From an uncultured Lachnospiraceae bacterium (GTDB taxonomy: Bacteria > Bacillota > Clostridia > Lachnospirales > Lachnospiraceae), in the NCBI GenBank assembly GCA_958402795.1, contig CATXUX010000001.1, forward strand, positions 62,001 to 126,000: a stretch of DNA of 64,000 nt, read 5' to 3'. Made by a program: the position numbers and the translations under genes. The notes below the pieces were generated by a model. It was given only the letters and a program-made list of their open reading frames with translations. It made no database searches and was not told where the DNA came from. Shown in pieces: positions 1 to 6,754 of the stretch; position 1 is the stretch's first letter; each line of letters opens with the position of its first letter.

Positions 1-55
1 CAGCAAGAATTTTATCAAATGCATTGTGCAATATTTCTCCCATTTGATCTGCCAT
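1..55 (-). CDS. 5' end of an unidentified gene (partial)
   Basis: An ATG at 55-53 on the minus strand is preceded by a good GGAGG ribosome binding site nine bases upstream. It opens a frame that runs off the left edge and begins MADQMGEILHNAFDKILA. Only 18 residues are visible, so no function can be given. It lies about 110 bases downstream of the ArsR-family gene, in the same direction, and is probably the next gene of the arsenic/thiol operon. The start is well supported by the RBS; the identity is unknown. Confidence 0.5.
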   Translation of the reverse strand, partial: MADQMGEILHNAFDKILA

Positions 56-163
56 CCTAAAGGTCCTCCAACTTTACTGCGTTACTACCGCCCATGCAGC
101 CATACAAATTTTTAACCAACCAAACTAATTCCGCCATTCCAGAAACGACTTATTTCCGGATCA

Positions 164-493
164 TCATGCTTCTCTACACACCGCCATTAAAGCCTTATGA
201 CAAGCACAATCTTTTTTTTCTGTGACCATCATCTCTACTTCTTTAAAAAATACTTTCAATCTTTCAGACTCTAGGGAATAAAAAACATATTTTCCTTCAC
301 TACGCATTGAAACAATGCCTGAAGACGATAAAATCTTCATATGATAGGAAAGTGTCGGCTGAGAGATTGAGAAATATTCCTGTATTGCAGACGCACATAA
401 CTCCCCGCAGGAAAGCAGATCCAAAATCTGTAGCCTTATTGGTGTTGATAATGCGCTCATAACAGCCGCATTCCTCTCATAAATATCTTTCAT
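164..493 (-). CDS. ArsR-family winged-helix repressor (distal copy)
   Basis: A 109-residue ArsR/SmtB-type winged-helix DNA-binding protein. Residues about 35-55 (ISQPTLSYHMKILSSSGI) are the recognition helix-turn-helix and YVFYSL is the wing. Cys29 and Cys33 flank the helix (SCGELCAS). The end is Cys-rich (CACHKAL...C), so thiol or metalloid sensing is plausible, but it lacks the Cys-x-Cys spacing of classical ArsR. The start is placed at the second Met because GGAAGGTGATCGG sits just before it; a Met 18 bases upstream has no RBS. It is the last complete gene of a long leftward operon headed by another ArsR gene, and presumably tunes that operon or the partial gene beyond it. Confidence 0.8.
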   Translation of the reverse strand: MKDIYERNAAVMSALSTPIRLQILDLLSCGELCASAIQEYFSISQPTLSYHMKILSSSGIVSMRSEGKYVFYSLESERLKVFFKEVEMMVTEKKDCACHKALMAVCREA

Positions 494-519
494 CCGATCA
501 CCTTCCTTCATACAATAGC

Positions 520-918
520 TTACAGATTTTTTTCTAAAAGTTCCACAATGGCGTCTGCCTTCAAAACTTTTCCGGCAGAAACTACTTTCCCGTTTACTAC
601 CAGCCCCGGCGTGCTCATGATCCCATAGGAAGCAATCTTATCAAACTCTGTCACATGGCCTACTGAAATTGGCTTCCCCATCTTCTCCAATGCTTCTTTC
701 ACATTCGCCTCTAATGCCTGGCAGTTCTTGCATCCAGGGCCTAAAATTAGGATTGCCGCTGTTTCGGAGCCGGACTCTTCCTTCACATCTGTCCCACAAC
801 ATCCACCGCCGCAGTCACATCCCTGCTCTGCACTCTCCTCGACAATCTCCATGTTACAGCAGCCGCCAGACTTATTGCCTCCGAACAGACCTGCCAAGAA
901 CCCTTTTTTTTCACTCAT
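520..918 (-). CDS. Cys-rich thioredoxin-like redox protein (TM0996/MTH895 type)
   Basis: A 132-residue protein. The last 75 residues form a small thioredoxin-fold domain of the redox-active disulfide protein 2 type: a strand, then GPGCKNCQ (Cys63-x2-Cys66), then MSTPGLVV with the cis-proline near 104. The first 50 residues are an unusual Cys-rich segment (CC at 20-21, CDCGGGCC around 34-41) that could bind a soft metal or metalloid. AGGAGGAAAACTATC precedes the ATG. The neighbouring CcdA gene suggests this is the cytoplasmic electron donor or acceptor for the membrane thiol shuttle. Such small thioredoxins are commonly found beside ArsP-type permeases. The fold is secure; the Cys-rich extension has no assigned role. 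Confidence 0.82.
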   Translation of the reverse strand: MSEKKGFLAGLFGGNKSGGCCNMEIVEESAEQGCDCGGGCCGTDVKEESGSETAAILILGPGCKNCQALEANVKEALEKMGKPISVGHVTEFDKIASYGIMSTPGLVVNGKVVSAGKVLKADAIVELLEKNL

Positions 919-939
919 GATAGTTTTCCTCCTTATAAT

Positions 940-1632
940 TTAAAAACTTAAATAGAACATATATAATGCAATAGCAAGTATTGCCGTTCCCATAATGATT
1001 TTCAGCGCGCTGCTGAACCTTCCATATTTCTGGCTTTTTGTAATCTTTCTGACAAAACCGATGGATGTTCCCGCTACAAGGACAAGCACACTATGCCCGA
1101 TGGAATACAGTAGAAGAAGCAGAACCCCCCATGCCACATTCCCACTCTGGGCAACAATACCCAACAGGACTACCAGAACCGGTGTTGCACAAGGGGAGGA
1201 AAAAATGCCTCCCAATATTCCGGCAATCAAAGCGCCAATATACCCTTTCTTTGTATTCTTTGCTGTCAGGTATGTAGCCGGGATAAACTCGAAGATCTCC
1301 CACGTCTGCAGCGCCATCATGACCATGAGTACGCCTAATGCCAGATACCACCATCTGCTTGATGTTCCCATCAGTCTGCCAAGCAGGGACGCCGCTGTCC
1401 CAAGCGCCGTAAATGTGATTGCCATCCCTCCTGCAAAAGTCAGTGAAAGTTTGAATGCCTTTCTGGTATCACTGCTCCCCGAACCTCCCACATAGCCTAT
1501 TACAAGCGGGACGCTTGAAAGGGCGCATGGCGTGACAGATGTCAATACCCCTGCCGCCAATGCCAGCACAGGCGCCAGCCACGCATTATCCGTAATCAGC
1601 CCGGATAAAGAATTCAGCAACTGGTCAATCAT
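940..1632 (-). CDS. CcdA/DsbD-type transmembrane thiol-disulfide shuttle
   Basis: A 230-residue polytopic membrane protein with about six hydrophobic helices. It moves electrons from cytoplasmic thioredoxin across the membrane to extracytoplasmic thiols. The two redox cysteines expected in helices 1 and 4 are visible in LTSVTPCALSSVPL and GGIFSSPCATPVLV, the internal duplication typical of CcdA. The chosen ATG overlaps the stop of the upstream thioredoxin gene by eight bases (ATGATTGA), which implies coupled translation; a second ATG 24 bases upstream is possible. It is flanked by a membrane-anchored thioredoxin upstream and a cytoplasmic thioredoxin downstream, so three genes make a complete trans-membrane reducing chain. 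Confidence 0.87.
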   Translation of the reverse strand: MIDQLLNSLSGLITDNAWLAPVLALAAGVLTSVTPCALSSVPLVIGYVGGSGSSDTRKAFKLSLTFAGGMAITFTALGTAASLLGRLMGTSSRWWYLALGVLMVMMALQTWEIFEFIPATYLTAKNTKKGYIGALIAGILGGIFSSPCATPVLVVLLGIVAQSGNVAWGVLLLLLYSIGHSVLVLVAGTSIGFVRKITKSQKYGRFSSALKIIMGTAILAIALYMFYLSF

Positions 1633-2302
1633 CTGCCTCCACCCCCATTTCTGCAAGTGCTTCCATCAACTGCTCCTCCGTTATGCCTCCCTGATGGACA
1701 GTAAAAGCCAATTCTCCAGTTTCCCGGTATGTGTACTGCGTGTATTCCACACTGACATTCTCGCTGGGCGTATACGGATTTCCTTCTGCATCAATCAGTA
1801 TCTGCGTCGGTATTACCTGCACTGGAAAATCAGCCGCCAGTTCCCCATATTTCCACACATCCACGAAAAGAACAATGGCTTTTCCTTTCAATTCCTCATT
1901 CAGTTTCTCCAAAACCGGGGCCATTTCCTTACATGGAATACAGGAATCAGCGCCAAAATCAATTATTATCGGAAGACCGTAAGATTTCAGTTCTCCCAGA
2001 TCAATGGTATCCGTCACATGGAGCGGAAAATACCCCTCCACATCTTCATCATTTGCTGCCCCATCATTCTGTTCTGATCCGGTTTCCTGCCCGGCATCAG
2101 AAATCTGTACTTCCCCTTCCGCCACGTCCCGTTCAAATACCACCTCCCTGTTCTTTGCCACCCACACACCTCCAATCAGCAGCAATATAATGGCTACAAT
2201 TGCTATCTTTTGCAGGTTTTTCTTATCCATTTTCTTCAACTTTTCCCTCACCTTCTTTCCATACTTTCTTTTCAACATTTTCCTGAGCCAATCCATTTTC
2301 AT
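1625..2302 (-). CDS. Membrane-anchored extracytoplasmic thioredoxin
   Basis: A 225-residue protein with a basic N-terminus, one transmembrane helix (about 32-49), an acidic linker (about 60-90) and an external thioredoxin domain. The active site is CIPC at 121-124 and the cis-proline is in VIPTQILID. The topology, TlpA/ResA-like and facing outward, makes it the natural partner of the CcdA gene it overlaps. It is about 55 residues longer than a simple thioredoxin because of the anchor and linker. The start could be the third codon (also Met); neither has a strong RBS. The role in this operon is inferred: reducing thiols on extracytoplasmic or permease cysteines, or on substrates. Confidence 0.85.
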   Translation of the reverse strand: MKMDWLRKMLKRKYGKKVREKLKKMDKKNLQKIAIVAIILLLIGGVWVAKNREVVFERDVAEGEVQISDAGQETGSEQNDGAANDEDVEGYFPLHVTDTIDLGELKSYGLPIIIDFGADSCIPCKEMAPVLEKLNEELKGKAIVLFVDVWKYGELAADFPVQVIPTQILIDAEGNPYTPSENVSVEYTQYTYRETGELAFTVHQGGITEEQLMEALAEMGVEADD

Positions 2303-2375
2303 TCTTCGGTATTTTCCAAATTACCAAACGGCATCTATATGCGAAAGGAGATACTTAATGTAACCCCTATTATTT

Positions 2376-2576
2376 TCAATCCTCATTTTTTAATGCTTCA
2401 TGCAGCCTGGCTGTAAGTTTACTCCCCTCCTTATCACCTTTTATCTGAGTGCAGAAACGTGGAATACTGTCAGGATTATTCTGAAACACACGGCAGATTC
2501 CCGGTGCAATAGCCAAAATAAAATATTCCTTCTGTTGGTCACTAAGAGCAAAAAAGCCATTGATAAGTTCTTCCAT
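2376..2576 (-). CDS. Small unidentified protein of the arsenic/thiol operon
   Basis: 66 residues beginning MEELINGFFALSDQQKEYF. The start is fixed by GAGGAAGGAACAAT directly upstream; a longer frame reaching 2660 has no RBS and would overlap the HesB-like gene. It is soluble and slightly acidic, with two cysteines (IAPGICRVF and PRFCTQ). I do not recognise the family. It sits between the HesB-like gene and the membrane thioredoxin with tight spacing, so it is probably co-transcribed and functionally linked. Confidence 0.6.
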   Translation of the reverse strand: MEELINGFFALSDQQKEYFILAIAPGICRVFQNNPDSIPRFCTQIKGDKEGSKLTARLHEALKNED

Positions 2577-2647
2577 ATTGTTCCTTCCTCGAATCTTGAA
2601 TACATGGTGTGGATATCCTATATGAGCAATATCCACACCGCACTTTA

Positions 2648-2920
2648 CTATGAACAGCAACAGGACGAGGCATCAATCAGTTTCAATTGCCCGCCTTCTT
2701 CATCAATCGTAATATTTCCTGTCCACTGTCTGGTTTCATCATCCATCAGCACCGAAACCCCATTTACAACATCCGCCTTTTCATCTTCTGAAATGACTAC
2801 CAGGGCAATCTGCAACGTCCTCCCACAACAGGATTTCTCCGTATATAACTGGATTCCATTGCACTCTTTTTCGGCTATAGCCTCGCTGATAATTTTTTTT
2901 GCACCGTCTGTAATCTGCAT
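2648..2920 (-). CDS. HesB/IscA-like small protein with CCC tail
   Basis: 90 residues resembling the HesB/IscA-like Fe-S-assembly fold (MQITDGAKKIISEAI..., then KSCCGRTLQIAL, ending SSCCCS). The IscA cysteines of the classical C-x60-C-x-C pattern are replaced by a CC pair in the middle and CCC at the C-terminus. Binding of iron-sulfur clusters or another thiophilic ion is therefore plausible rather than shown. A perfect AAGGAGG lies upstream of the ATG. It is embedded between the C_GCAxxG_C_C gene and the small unidentified gene in the arsenic/thiol operon. Confidence 0.72.
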   Translation of the reverse strand: MQITDGAKKIISEAIAEKECNGIQLYTEKSCCGRTLQIALVVISEDEKADVVNGVSVLMDDETRQWTGNITIDEEGGQLKLIDASSCCCS

Positions 2921-2943
2921 AATCCTTACCTCCTTAATATTTT

Positions 2944-3357
2944 CTATTCTGGCTGAAATGCTATGGATTCCAGTATAGCCGCCGCATCAGCCACACACCC
3001 CTGACAATCCCTGAGCGGCTTTCCGGTATCCACACCTTTCAACTCTTTGCAGATGATAGATTTATTCTTTTCTTTAAATCTGGTTATGATCTCCCTGCTG
3101 ATCTGGTAAGTTTCTTTTCTATTGCCTCCGGGAAGCTGGGGATTCCGGTTTACCTTCATTCCTGCAATGGCAACTGCACCGGAAATTGCACCGCATACCC
3201 CTTCCATGCAGCCCATCCCAAGGCCAAATCCTTCCAACACCTGGTACATCTGTTCCTCATCGATTCCCAATTCTTCACAAAATGCACAGGCAACTGCCTG
3301 GCTGCAGTTATAACCGGACTGGCGGTTCTTAACTGCTTTCTCCACCCGGCTATCCAT
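2944..3357 (-). CDS. C_GCAxxG_C_C family protein
   Basis: 137 residues carrying the family signature: Cys in YNCSQAVACAFC, then GMGCMEGVCGAISGA, then a C-terminal Cys pair in DCQGCVADAA. Members are short helical proteins, often beside redox or metal genes in anaerobes; the biochemical activity is not established. The conserved cysteines suggest a redox centre or metal site. GGAGGTAGGGAATCATA precedes the ATG. Its place among thioredoxins, CcdA and ArsP-like permeases fits a thiol-chemistry role. Confidence 0.83.
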   Translation of the reverse strand: MDSRVEKAVKNRQSGYNCSQAVACAFCEELGIDEEQMYQVLEGFGLGMGCMEGVCGAISGAVAIAGMKVNRNPQLPGGNRKETYQISREIITRFKEKNKSIICKELKGVDTGKPLRDCQGCVADAAAILESIAFQPE

Positions 3358-3378
3358 TATGATTCCCTACCTCCTTTA

Positions 3379-4023
3379 CTATGCACGGAGCAAATAGACA
3401 AGTCCTCCGCCCTGCACTGTTGTTTCTAGCCAGAGTTTTAAATCAATTCTTTTTACAATCCCTTCATCACATATATCTATCCATGCAGTATCTTCCCTTT
3501 CAGAAAAGTACACGACCGCTATCGTTACCCAATGCCATGGCTCCAGATCCTGCTCTTCTCCATTATCCAGATTCAGGAATGCGATGGGCGTATCCTCTTG
3601 TAACCCCCTGACGATAAACTGAATGACTTCATGCAACGTTGGCCGCCCCGATTTATCCGGAGGGATATTCAATACAAAAAACTCATAACTGCCACCCTGA
3701 ACATCCAGATATCTTTTCAGTTTTGTACAGAATATATCCGTGGACGGGATACCGTTCTCTGCCGGTGTGACATAGCGCCATGCTTCTTCCATGACTTTCA
3801 GCAGGTCATATTTGCTTCCGCCATAAAAATTCTTTATTTTTTTCTTTCCAAGATAGAACAGGATATTTGCCGCTACGGACGGCCCGCATCCAGTCAGACG
3901 CTGGTGTTCTGTCATAAACCATTCCTGATTGCTTCCGCAATAAACTTTATTCGACCCATTTTCTGTCACCTGCAGATAACCTATATTGGAAAGTCCTTTT
4001 ACAAAACCTTCCTTTCCCGCCAT
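3379..4023 (-). CDS. C39-like papain-fold protein
   Basis: A 214-residue soluble protein with the layout of a C39-like/papain-fold peptidase. A nucleophile Cys is followed by a helix (RLTGCGPSVAANILFYL), with a later His in WHWVTIAVVYF and an Asp in WIDICDEG. It has no signal peptide. The ATG at 4023 is chosen because AAGGAGAACAGTTACA precedes it; an in-frame TTG at 4044 would overlap the permease gene. Its presence in an arsenic/thiol operon is unusual. It may hydrolyse peptides, act as a gamma-glutamyl or phytochelatin-type transferase, or be inactive. Only the fold is a confident call. Confidence 0.65.
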   Translation of the reverse strand: MAGKEGFVKGLSNIGYLQVTENGSNKVYCGSNQEWFMTEHQRLTGCGPSVAANILFYLGKKKIKNFYGGSKYDLLKVMEEAWRYVTPAENGIPSTDIFCTKLKRYLDVQGGSYEFFVLNIPPDKSGRPTLHEVIQFIVRGLQEDTPIAFLNLDNGEEQDLEPWHWVTIAVVYFSEREDTAWIDICDEGIVKRIDLKLWLETTVQGGGLVYLLRA

Positions 4024-4040
4024 TGTAACTGTTCTCCTTA

Positions 4041-4964
4041 TCAAAGAATAAAATTAAACACATACCCTGTAATAACTGCCACTGCAAAAATGCAAAGCAC
4101 AAACGTTATTACCATCTTTTTCTTGAAAATGGAACTAAGCAAAGAAACCTCCGGTATGCTAGCCCCAGCACCGCCTAATATCAGGGCGATCATGACACCC
4201 GGTGCCACCCCTTTGGAAATCAGAATGCTTGCAATCGGGATCATCGTCTCCGTCCGTATATACATCGGGATGCCTACAACCGCCGCAAGCGGCACTGCCC
4301 AGAAATTGGACGCACCTGCAAAGTTCGCCAGAAGGTCTGTCGGTACGAACTCATAAATAAATGCGCCAATCCCCGCACCAAGAATCAGGAACAGCACTAC
4401 TCCCCGGAATAAACCAAACGCATCTTTCAAAGAATATTTGAATGCCTGCATCTGTTTCTGCCAGAAACTCCCTTGCAGTTTTTCCCAAGTCATGCCATCC
4501 TGATGCCCGCCTTTTACCGTAACATTCTTAATCTCTTTCTCAAATCCTGCCGCATCCAATACCAGCCCCATGACCACAGCAAACACAAATGTAAACAGGC
4601 CGTAAACCACAGTCGCCTTTACGCCGAAAAATGCAAGCATCAGCGTAATAATGGCAGGATTCAGGATCGGTGAAGTCAGCAGGAAAGAAATTGCCCCACA
4701 GAATGGCGCTCCGCTCTTAAACAAACCAACTAACACTGGAATGGTAGAACAGGAGCAGAACGGCGTAACCGAACCAAGCAATGCCCCAAACACACTGTTC
4801 AATCCCTTTTTGGGGGTTGTAAGGATGCGTTTGATACGCTCCTGTGAAATATAAACCTGTAGCAGAGCAACCACAAAGCTGATACCGATGAAAAGCCCAA
4901 ACAGCTCTCCGAACAGCATTAAAAATGTTTTCCCTGCACGAATAAAAGTCTCCGCTGTAAACAT
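4041..4964 (-). CDS. ArsP-like permease (DUF318 family), copy 2
   Basis: A 307-residue membrane protein of the ArsP/DUF318 permease family with eight to ten hydrophobic segments and the signature GSVTPFCSCSTIPVLVG near residue 65. ArsP members export trivalent organoarsenicals, and the paired Cys of the TPFCSC motif are taken to contact the metalloid. A second glycine-rich half (IPMYIRTETMIPIA, GGAGASIPE) follows. The RBS GGAGGAAGAAAATT is good. It is paralogous to the gene immediately upstream (126 bases away), so the two may form a heteromer or handle different substrates. The exact substrate cannot be read from sequence. Confidence 0.85.
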   Translation of the reverse strand: MFTAETFIRAGKTFLMLFGELFGLFIGISFVVALLQVYISQERIKRILTTPKKGLNSVFGALLGSVTPFCSCSTIPVLVGLFKSGAPFCGAISFLLTSPILNPAIITLMLAFFGVKATVVYGLFTFVFAVVMGLVLDAAGFEKEIKNVTVKGGHQDGMTWEKLQGSFWQKQMQAFKYSLKDAFGLFRGVVLFLILGAGIGAFIYEFVPTDLLANFAGASNFWAVPLAAVVGIPMYIRTETMIPIASILISKGVAPGVMIALILGGAGASIPEVSLLSSIFKKKMVITFVLCIFAVAVITGYVFNFIL

Positions 4965-5091
4965 AATTTTCTTCCTCCAATCAAACGATTTTATATTCAG
5001 ACAGCTTCATTTCACCTGATGTTTCGCTATTCTGACCTACATCGGAAACGTAATCCGCAAAAACACATCTATACATCACTCCTCATTAAAA

Positions 5092-6105
5092 TTAAATAAA
5101 CCAATACTGAAATGCATTAAACAGATACCCCACAATGATAATCCCTGCCGTACAGATTCCGATAAAAGCCGCAAGCAATTTTGGTTTTACTGCTTTCTTC
5201 AACATGATCAGCGACGGAAGGCTTAACGTAGTAACTGCCATCATAAAGGACAAAATGGTTCCTAAACTTGCTCCCTTTGCCAGAAGGCTTTCCGCCACAG
5301 GGATTGTGCCAAAAATATCCGCATACATAGGTACTCCGACCAATGTTGCCAAAATGACCGCAAACGGATTTCCGCTTCCCAATATTCCTTCTACCCATGA
5401 CTGCGGTATCACATTATGGATAAATGCACCAATACCCACTCCGATAAAGATATACGGCGCAACTTTCTTAATTGTTGCCAGTACCTGCCCCTTCGCATAA
5501 TCAACCCTGTCACGGCGGGTCAGTTCCGCCTCATCCGTTTCTACTGGTGCCGCATTCTTAACAAAGTCTTCCACATACCGTTCCATTCCAATTTTTTCAA
5601 GAAATGTCCCGCCGATCACCGCAATCACAAGCCCCAAAATAACATACGCAAAAGCGATCTTCCCTCCGAAGATACTCATAAGAAGAACCAGCGATCCTAA
5701 ATCAACCATCGGTGATGAGATCAGAAATGAAAAAGTCACTCCCACCGGAAGCCCCGCACTGGTGAATCCCATGAAGATCGGTATGGATGAGCAGGAGCAG
5801 AATGGTGTTACCGTACCTAATAAAGCGGCAATGCTGTTGGCTCCAATCCCATGAAACCTCCCTAGAATCCTTTTCGTCCGTTCCGGCGGAAAATAACTCT
5901 GGATGTAAGAGATCAGAAATATCAGCACCGAAAGCAGCACAAATATTTTTATCGTATCGTAAATAAAGAATTGAAGCCCTCCGCCAAGGATACTGTTTAA
6001 GTCAAGCCCCGCCGCGGACAGGCCTTTCCCAATCAAAGCATTCAGCCACTTCATCCCAAGTATCTGATCCTGAAAAAACATCCATATTGTCTTTATTAAC
6101 TCCAT
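5092..6105 (-). CDS. ArsP-like permease (DUF318 family), copy 1
   Basis: A 337-residue membrane protein of the same family as its neighbour, with GTVTPFCSCSSIPIFMG near 95 and VGVPMYADIFGTIPVAE near 255. It is the first structural gene after arsR. It has a strong RBS (GAAGGGAGAAAAATATT) and a second copy of the ArsR half-site in the gap before it. The longer central cytoplasmic loop (about 185-205, charged) distinguishes it from copy 2. The probable role is export of organoarsenical or another thiol-reactive compound, as inferred from family and context. Confidence 0.86.
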   Translation of the reverse strand: MELIKTIWMFFQDQILGMKWLNALIGKGLSAAGLDLNSILGGGLQFFIYDTIKIFVLLSVLIFLISYIQSYFPPERTKRILGRFHGIGANSIAALLGTVTPFCSCSSIPIFMGFTSAGLPVGVTFSFLISSPMVDLGSLVLLMSIFGGKIAFAYVILGLVIAVIGGTFLEKIGMERYVEDFVKNAAPVETDEAELTRRDRVDYAKGQVLATIKKVAPYIFIGVGIGAFIHNVIPQSWVEGILGSGNPFAVILATLVGVPMYADIFGTIPVAESLLAKGASLGTILSFMMAVTTLSLPSLIMLKKAVKPKLLAAFIGICTAGIIIVGYLFNAFQYWFI

Positions 6106-6135
6106 AATATTTTTCTCCCTTCTTTGGACAAACAG

Positions 6136-6150
6136 TTCGATTTTTTTCGA
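6136..6150 (-). promoter_or_regulatory. Second ArsR-type half-site before the permease genes
   Basis: TTCGATTTTTTTCGA repeats the TTTTTCGAT element that forms the inverted repeat over the arsR promoter. It lies in the 107-base arsR-permease gap, next to a small stem (GCTACG at 6170-6175 with CGTAGC at 6184-6189). It may be an internal operator or a roadblock site. No good -35/-10 pair is visible here. Confidence 0.4.
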
Positions 6151-6212
6151 TGTATTTTCCTTTTTGAAAGCTACGCCTTGAAACGTAGCCCCATTTTTAT
6201 TGCATCTCTATG

Positions 6213-6539
6213 TTAAATACCAGAACCCTTTCGGCATCCACATCCGTCCTGCTCCGTATCAGCTTCCAAATTAGTCAGAATCTTCAATAGTTCCCCCGCC
6301 TGTTCACTGCCTTCTCTACTGATGGAGTAATGCGTCCATTTTCCATCTTTCCGAGCCACAACAATTCCGGAATCACATAATATCTTCATGTGATGCGACA
6401 AGGTTGACTGGCTTATCTGTAATTTTTCCAACAGCACACAGGCGCATTTTTCTCCGCCCCGCAGCAACTCCAAGACCTGCAAACGGTTTTCGTCACAAAA
6501 CGCCTTAAAGACTTTTACATCTGCTGCATGGTTCCTCAT
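6213..6539 (-). CDS. arsR: ArsR-family metalloid-responsive repressor
   Basis: A 108-residue winged-helix repressor heading the operon. The segment EKCACVLLEKLQIS places Cys32 and Cys34 at the start of the DNA-binding helix, where the classical ELCVCDL As(III)/Sb(III) site of ArsR lies. Release from DNA on binding trivalent arsenic is therefore the expected mechanism. Residues 41-56 (QISQSTLSHHMKILCDSG) are the helix-turn-helix, with a further Cys next to it. The C-terminus ends in a CGC motif (100-102). GAGGTGATGAT precedes the ATG. Autoregulation is suggested by the inverted repeat overlapping its promoter. Confidence 0.88.
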   Translation of the reverse strand: MRNHAADVKVFKAFCDENRLQVLELLRGGEKCACVLLEKLQISQSTLSHHMKILCDSGIVVARKDGKWTHYSISREGSEQAGELLKILTNLEADTEQDGCGCRKGSGI

Positions 6540-6559
6540 ATCATCACCTCAAATCTATT

Positions 6560-6607
6560 TTTTTCGATTTCTGTGATTATTATATGCACCAAATCGAAAA
6601 ATGTCAA
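6560..6607 (-). promoter_or_regulatory. arsR operon promoter with overlapping inverted-repeat operator
   Basis: On the minus strand TTGACA (6607-6602) and TATAAT (6584-6579) are separated by exactly 17 bases, a consensus housekeeping promoter. A perfect 11-bp inverted repeat, TTTTTCGATTT (6560-6570) with AAATCGAAAAA (6591-6601), brackets the -10 box with 20 bases between arms. This arrangement suits a dimeric ArsR blocking RNA polymerase. Confidence 0.85.
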
Positions 6608-6754
6608 TATGTTTTTCGTTTTTTATAAAAATTTTTTTTGAGGGCTTTGGCTTAGGCATAATGAGGTAAAAATTATACCTTTTAACGATTACTGCTATCG
6701 TTAAAAGGAGGTGCAAATTCAGAAAACCGAACAGCTCCCGCAACAGAAAAAAGG

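Noticed and set aside
6555..6743. 62-residue minus-strand ORF upstream of arsR
   Set aside because: Lies across the arsR promoter and operator, no RBS, Lys/Asn-rich translation of AT-rich DNA.
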